Assembly: GCF_016802725.1 (NCBI RefSeq)
Contig: NC_052667.1
Location: 5,546,501-5,610,500, forward strand
Direction of reading: 5' to 3'
From: Solenopsis invicta
Taxonomy: Eukaryota > Arthropoda > Insecta > Hymenoptera > Formicidae
Length of the DNA stretch: 64,000 nucleotides
Positions 59,047 to 64,000 of this stretch are shown here, in pieces. The position numbers were made by a program, and so were the translations under genes. The notes below the pieces were generated by a model. The model saw only the letters and a program-made list of their open reading frames with translations. It was not told the DNA's origin and did not search any database. Each line of letters begins with the position of its first letter. The stretch's first letter is position 1.

Positions 59047-61418
59047 CATTAACCTGTATCTGATTATTCTGACCGCTCGTTGAAGATTAAAAATTGTGAA
59101 TTGAGAGATTTAAAATTCGCCCAATTAAATAATCATAATTTTAAAGCATTTCATTCCGACAGATTGAACTGTTCCAATCTTTAATTCGCGATCTTTAGTT
59201 TTCAATTTGCTTAGTCTGATGTGAAGTTTTAGAAGCGTTCAGCCAGAGTGCAAGGACTGTCACACTTTTCTTCTAACTTTTCGACAAAACTTATCATGGC
59301 TCATCTCTCACGTTATCTGTATTAAGATCCGCGACTTGTATTGCTACATATCGACGTTCCGATTTCCAACTACGAACAGAACGTGAAAATGCTCGGACTA
59401 TCCGCGCTCGTTAGCCTATAACGAAGACCACTCATTTCTGGCTCTTTTATCTGTCCATTATTAATTCAGTCGGTGGTGCCGGAAAAGCAAATACTTTGGA
59501 ATTATTCATAATCTCCGCGGCATTCGCGAGAAGCGTAATGGATCTCGGTGAATAAAAGCTCTCACGGTCTCGTTCACTCCATCGGAACACCTGCGAGTGC
59601 CCGCTGCAAATTAAAATCATGCGGGAGAGACGGAAACTCATCGCCGACGCGGAAATGCAGCCTCGGAATTTCTCCATTCTGGAGATTTCCGGCATTGGTG
59701 ACACACGATAGTCACGCTCAGCTACGCGATTACACGTACTGTTTTCAAGCAAATGACGCAAACCTCCTTCAATCTCAATTTGTGTAAAAATGTAATTTGA
59801 TTTCGTGAAAATGTAATTCAATTTCGCAAGCGCTGCTTTGCCTGCGATTTTATATTACAAATAATTACATTGTTTGTCAAATATAGTCATTTTTGTTAAC
59901 CAGCTGTTTTAGTTCTAAAAAAAAAATAATAATCAAAAGTACAAAAATAAATAATTCTACTGCTGTTGATGAGATTGCCATAAACACAAGCGATTCTTTT
60001 ACAAATCAAGTTGTTGCATAAACTGTATAACATGCTACAGAGTCATTTAGCAGATTTCTAAAATTTTTGCAACCCGTTCCTAAAAAAGAGAGAAAAAAAA
60101 AGAAAACTGATATTCTCGAAAATAGGAATGTTATTTCATCATAACGCTGATTGGTAAATACATGACGTTAATTAATATTACATATAACTGATAAAACGTG
60201 CAGAGTATCCACGCATATCGCTTTGTGCGGAAATTTCAATTTTAATGAAAAGGAAGCCGCCACGACACACCGACGACAGATATATAGAGAAGAGAGACTA
60301 CCCCGCGCGCTTCCTGTAACTGACGTTCCGTCTCCTTTCGCCAAAGGACTAATTTGCAAGCCAAGGGATTTAATTAGCGAGTGCGCCATGACAGCGACCG
60401 CACGTTCATGTCGCGTGATATGGCTCTTTTTAAACGTTCGTCTAATCTAACGCGCTTGACTTATCATTGCTTTCTCTCTCGCTGGAAAGCACTTGCTATA
60501 AATTTTTTTCCAATCCAAAAAGAATTCCTCGCTGCACCACGCGCGAAACACAAAAGCACAAAAAGCAAGCTATTACACGCTATTTTCCGGATAATACGTT
60601 TCAACTTACAAAGACATGATTACGCGTTTATAATGCGCTTTCAAGATTTCATTGTACACGCGTACAATTTACATGGATGATACCGTTATGTAATAATTCT
60701 ACGAGGATTGATTCGCGTTGTTGTTCATAATTAACGTGACAACTGCGGCTTCATCGTATAGACAGCATAATCACGTAACGATACAATCATAATTAGAATC
60801 GTAATTACAACTCGATGTCAAATGAGAGGCCGGCAAATTCGCTTGATAATCACCATAATTTGTATAAAATCCCTTTCATTCCCGACTAGTATCAAAATAG
60901 CTGCTTTCCCCGTGCGCTTGAAAAATCAAATATTCAGTTAACATCAACTTACCTTTGTACCGTATACGTAATAATGATTAAAATGTCCTTCTCCTTTTTT
61001 CTTATTTCAAATTATTTATTTTTTAATTTAATTTGTGGCACTCATGCACGTTTAACATTTTTACGGGATCAAATTAAACTATATAATAAAAAAAAAACCA
61101 TTTACCGCAATTAAACGTAAAATACTCCACGCGTGCATATTCACACAGATTTTTCAAACCAAACCCGCACGGATCGCCTGTTTTATCTCGACTTTTTCCC
61201 CAATATTCATACGCATCTGTAAGATTATTAAAATATTTCCGTTAGGAAGATATATTCCCCGCGCGCAAGATTATTAAAATATTTTTCCTTGATAATCCGT
61301 TCCGCGTCGCCCAGGAAGCGTACATAGGATTTTCGTCGAGCACTTTTCGCTTTTCCCACGACTGGCTTTTCCCGCGACCTGTCCTCTTTTCTTTCCTCAC
61401 ATATACACGCATGGTATC
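59047..61418. other. non-coding stretch
   Basis: Mixed to AT-rich. The 124-codon minus-strand frame (59447-59821) and 99-codon plus-strand frame (60381-60680) are unrecognised. No repeat or RNA supported. Confidence 0.45.

Positions 61419-61447
<29 letters not shown>
61419..61447. repeat. (CA)n microsatellite
   Basis: About 14 CA units. The Cys-Val-rich minus-strand frame over it is a repeat translation. Confidence 0.96.
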
Positions 61448-61449
<2 letters not shown>

Positions 61450-62193
61450 GCACGCATCTCGATCCTGTAGCCTCCTTCTTTTCGCTTCCTTTTTCACGTC
61501 CCCCAGAAATACTCCGGATATCCTCGATTCTAATTCAATCGCACGATTTTCTCCCAGAAAATCCCTTCCCCCCGAGATAGCTTCGCCCAATACCACCTAC
61601 TCACCTACGATCTCGCGAACCTTTCTCGTACTTGCCCTCTCTCGCTCTGCTCTGGAGCCGGTGCGTTTTCAATTCCGACCTCGAGGCTATCCGCTATTCG
61701 CCGGACTGCTACCGCGCGATAAGATTTAAGGGCGTCCCGAGGAGAAAGGAAACGACCCGCGCGGAGACGGTGGGATGGGTATTACCCTTCGCGGTTTCGC
61801 GAAAATTTAGAAATTCGTACGTAAGACGAAATATAAAAGAGGAGGCCAAGCAGAGACATAAACTTAATAGAACGCGGGGATCGTCGGAGCTGAAACGGAA
61901 ACGCAGAATTCGTTCTTTATCCTCGCCGGCGCAATTATCTTTGCATCTTCTTACTTGGGAAAGTTTCCTGATTTCATTAAAATGCTATGTCACAGCGCGC
62001 AGAGCCCCCGTGTTTCGTGCAGAAAACTTTTTGCTCTTACAAGAAGCTCCTCCAACATTATCGGGAACTCGTCTCGCGTTACTTAGAATTTCGAATATGA
62101 TTAATAACTGACGGAATTATCTGTGACACGGAAACTGTTTGCGAGTGACGCGGCACGTTTCTCTCGTAAAAAGTGTCAACTTTTTCGATTCGA

Positions 62194-62214
62194 CTCTCTC
62201 TCTCTCTCTCTCTC
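62194..62214. repeat. (TC)n microsatellite
   Basis: Ten CT units. Confidence 0.93.
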
Positions 62215-62601
62215 GCCGGCAAGATCCGCGTCTCATCCGCGAGATTGTAAAATACTCACGTTTGCGCTTCTACGCTAGCTTTGAAAGTTATTTCCGTGAG
62301 TGTCTCTGTTACCCGTGTATTCCCTGTGTCCCCGTTACGTAACAGCACGAGATTTACGGACTTTTTCCCCCTCCGGATCTCCTTTCACGATAATTAGATT
62401 AAAAATGTCTGCGTCACGTACTCGCATTAACAAATTTTATGCAGTAATCACGGGAAAAGTTGCATTAATTTTTTACGAAAGCAATTGTTTCTGAATTTAT
62501 GAAAGGCAAAGGATGATGCACAGATGTATTTAGCAAATATCTTTTCCTCTGTTATTTTCGTGCGAGTTTTAATTTTCGCGCGCGGGCGAGAGAGAAAAAG
62601 A

Positions 62602-62628
62602 AGAGAGAGAGAGAGAGAGAGAGAGAGG
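62602..62628. repeat. (GA)n microsatellite
   Basis: Thirteen AG/GA units, followed by GGG. Confidence 0.95.
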
Positions 62629-62908
62629 GTTCCACCCGATTAAAACGTACCAGTGGCGTCGCACACGTAATTAGCGTTATACCCTTTTTATTTCGAAACC
62701 GGGAGAAGGAGCCTTTGCTATGTGATATTTTACTGTAACTTTCAACGTTCGTTTTCTTTATTTCGCGAAGATTAAGTTTATACTGTGCGCGCTCACTGGA
62801 CGTGAAACTAAAACGACTTCGACGACAACTCGCTCAACAATGCCTCACTTTAAAATGTTCACTTAATTTCCAACTTCCAATTCAGCATGAGAATTAAAAA
62901 AGAAAAAA

Positions 62909-62923
62909 GAGAGAGAGAGAGAG
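62909..62923. repeat. short (GA)n run
   Basis: Seven GA units in a purine-rich tract. Confidence 0.85.
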
Positions 62924-63363
62924 GGAGAGAAATGCTCTTGCACGAAAGTGTACCATCTAGTAAATGCTTTATGATAAAGACGGCATGGAGAGTGCACGAA
63001 GGAAGAAACTTCCTTCGGCCGCATCAATTTTCGTTTCCTATATTTCACCGCGCCCGGCACGACGATCCCAACGTGCTAATCGATATTTACACCCTTTTAA
63101 CGGGAGGAGTAATTAATTATAACTTCCGAACGGTGAACCATTTTTTACAGAGACTGCATAAATACCTATCTTATACCCCACATAAATCAAGAGGAACTGC
63201 CAGCCAATGTAATCGATATATAACATTATTACGCTGCGCGAACGTGTCCTAATGAAAATCATTATAATTCCTTCGTAATACCGGGAAATGTTCTACTTTG
63301 CCGGGATATTACCCATTTCTATTATACATGGAAAGAACCATTTCGCTGAACACTCTTTAGTTG

Positions 63364-63535
63364 CACTGAGAGAAAACAAAATAATTTTGGTAAATTGGAA
63401 ATTCAAGTACCTGTCAGTTTTACGAAGTAATAAGTACCAAAGTAATACTAAATACTAAAAATATATAATTGTTGCAATTTATGTGCACTATCGATTAATA
63501 GTGAAATAGCAATTCAACTGCATTACACAGTTACA
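63364..63535. other. AT-rich DNA with a possible single MITE end
   Basis: CACTGAGAGAAAAC at 63364 resembles the ends of other elements in the window, but no matching right end was found. A similar CATTGAGATAA occurs at about 63766. Confidence 0.3.
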
Positions 63536-63715
63536 TAAATTTCATACACTTCAGTTATGACAGTTACATTTTTCTAATTAAAGCAACTTTTTTTTTAAAT
63601 AAAGCATAATATCATAAAATAGTTAATTATTTAATTATAGTTGTATAAATTTCATTTCAGTTATGACAATTACATTTTTCTAATTAAGGCAACTATTTTT
63701 GTAATAAAGCATAAT
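63536..63715 (+). repeat. diverged tandem duplication, period about 106 bp
   Basis: ATAAATTTCAT, CAGTTATGACA(G/A)TTACATTT, TTCTAATTAA(A/G)GCAACT and AATAAAGCATAAT occur in the same order at 63536-63610 and 63645-63715. Confidence 0.8.
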
Positions 63716-64000
63716 TAATTAATTAATGATTTAATACAGCACACTTTGGCATCAGTAATATTTTTCATTGAGATAATTTTGTGTAAATAAGTATAGAATC
63801 TACATAAAGCTGATTGTATTCAATATTTATAATAACGGTGATGATGCAGCATCTTAACTGCAATTGTGTTACCATTTTTCTGTAGTTATCTAACGAATGA
63901 TTATATTATATCTTGGTTTATATAACTTATTGATTCTTCTTACTACAACTTTATAATGTTGAGGCGTTATTTGTCTTCAAATTTCTAGTTGTCGATGTAA

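Larger units (their letters stand above)
61448..63363. other. CpG-richer stretch with microsatellites
   Basis: 61480-62410 and 62560-63100 are moderately CpG-rich. Frames include a 159-codon plus-strand one (61632-62111) and a 121-codon one (62887-63252). None has a recognisable domain and the latter starts inside a GA repeat. No gene called. Confidence 0.4.

Noticed and set aside
61228..61596. 122-codon minus-strand frame with a Cys-Val run
   Set aside because: The run is a translation of the (CA)n microsatellite at 61419-61447.

Overview
This is AT-rich eukaryotic DNA with frequent, undepleted CpG, scattered CpG-rich islands, many (GA)n/(TC)n microsatellites and a high density of short terminal-inverted-repeat elements. 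Together these suggest an insect, most likely a hymenopteran such as an ant. That is an inference from composition; no diagnostic gene was seen.

I recognise no protein-coding gene, tRNA, rRNA or known small RNA. The open frames are short. The longest (272 codons, minus strand, about 31.4-32.2 kb) and its neighbours overlap one another on both strands inside CpG-rich blocks, as expected from GC-rich non-coding DNA. The window is best read as intergenic and/or intronic. The one strong promoter-like block is 34.35-36.66 kb, a long CpG-rich stretch with GAGA/CTCT tracts and GC-rich tandem repeats.

Most of the recognisable structure is repeat-derived. The left part (1-32 kb) holds scattered palindromic elements: a nested pair at 0.25-0.68 kb, a cluster of three at 12.3-13.2 kb, hairpins at 18.8, 21.5 and 21.8 kb, a dispersed repeat at 25.4 kb, and a 277-bp palindrome at 30.0 kb. 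From 32.2 to 55.6 kb the density rises. There are eight copies of one palindromic MITE-like family (called family A here), a directly repeated segment at 32.2-34.2 kb, a tandem array and two palindromes at 36.8-38.4 kb, and a 763-bp hAT-type element with an exact 8-bp target duplication at 39.69-40.45 kb. From 56 to 63 kb the sequence is a mosaic of CpG-rich islands and AT-rich DNA with microsatellites.

Several families share ends of the form CACTG...CAGTG next to TA, as expected of Tc1/mariner-type target sites, so one transposase source may have moved several unrelated-looking families. Nested insertions give relative ages. A family B copy sits inside a family A copy at 51.1 kb. A palindromic element sits inside a family E copy at 0.3 kb. 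An 830-bp element splits another family A copy at 46.5 kb. Family letters are local labels only, and all boundaries were read by eye.
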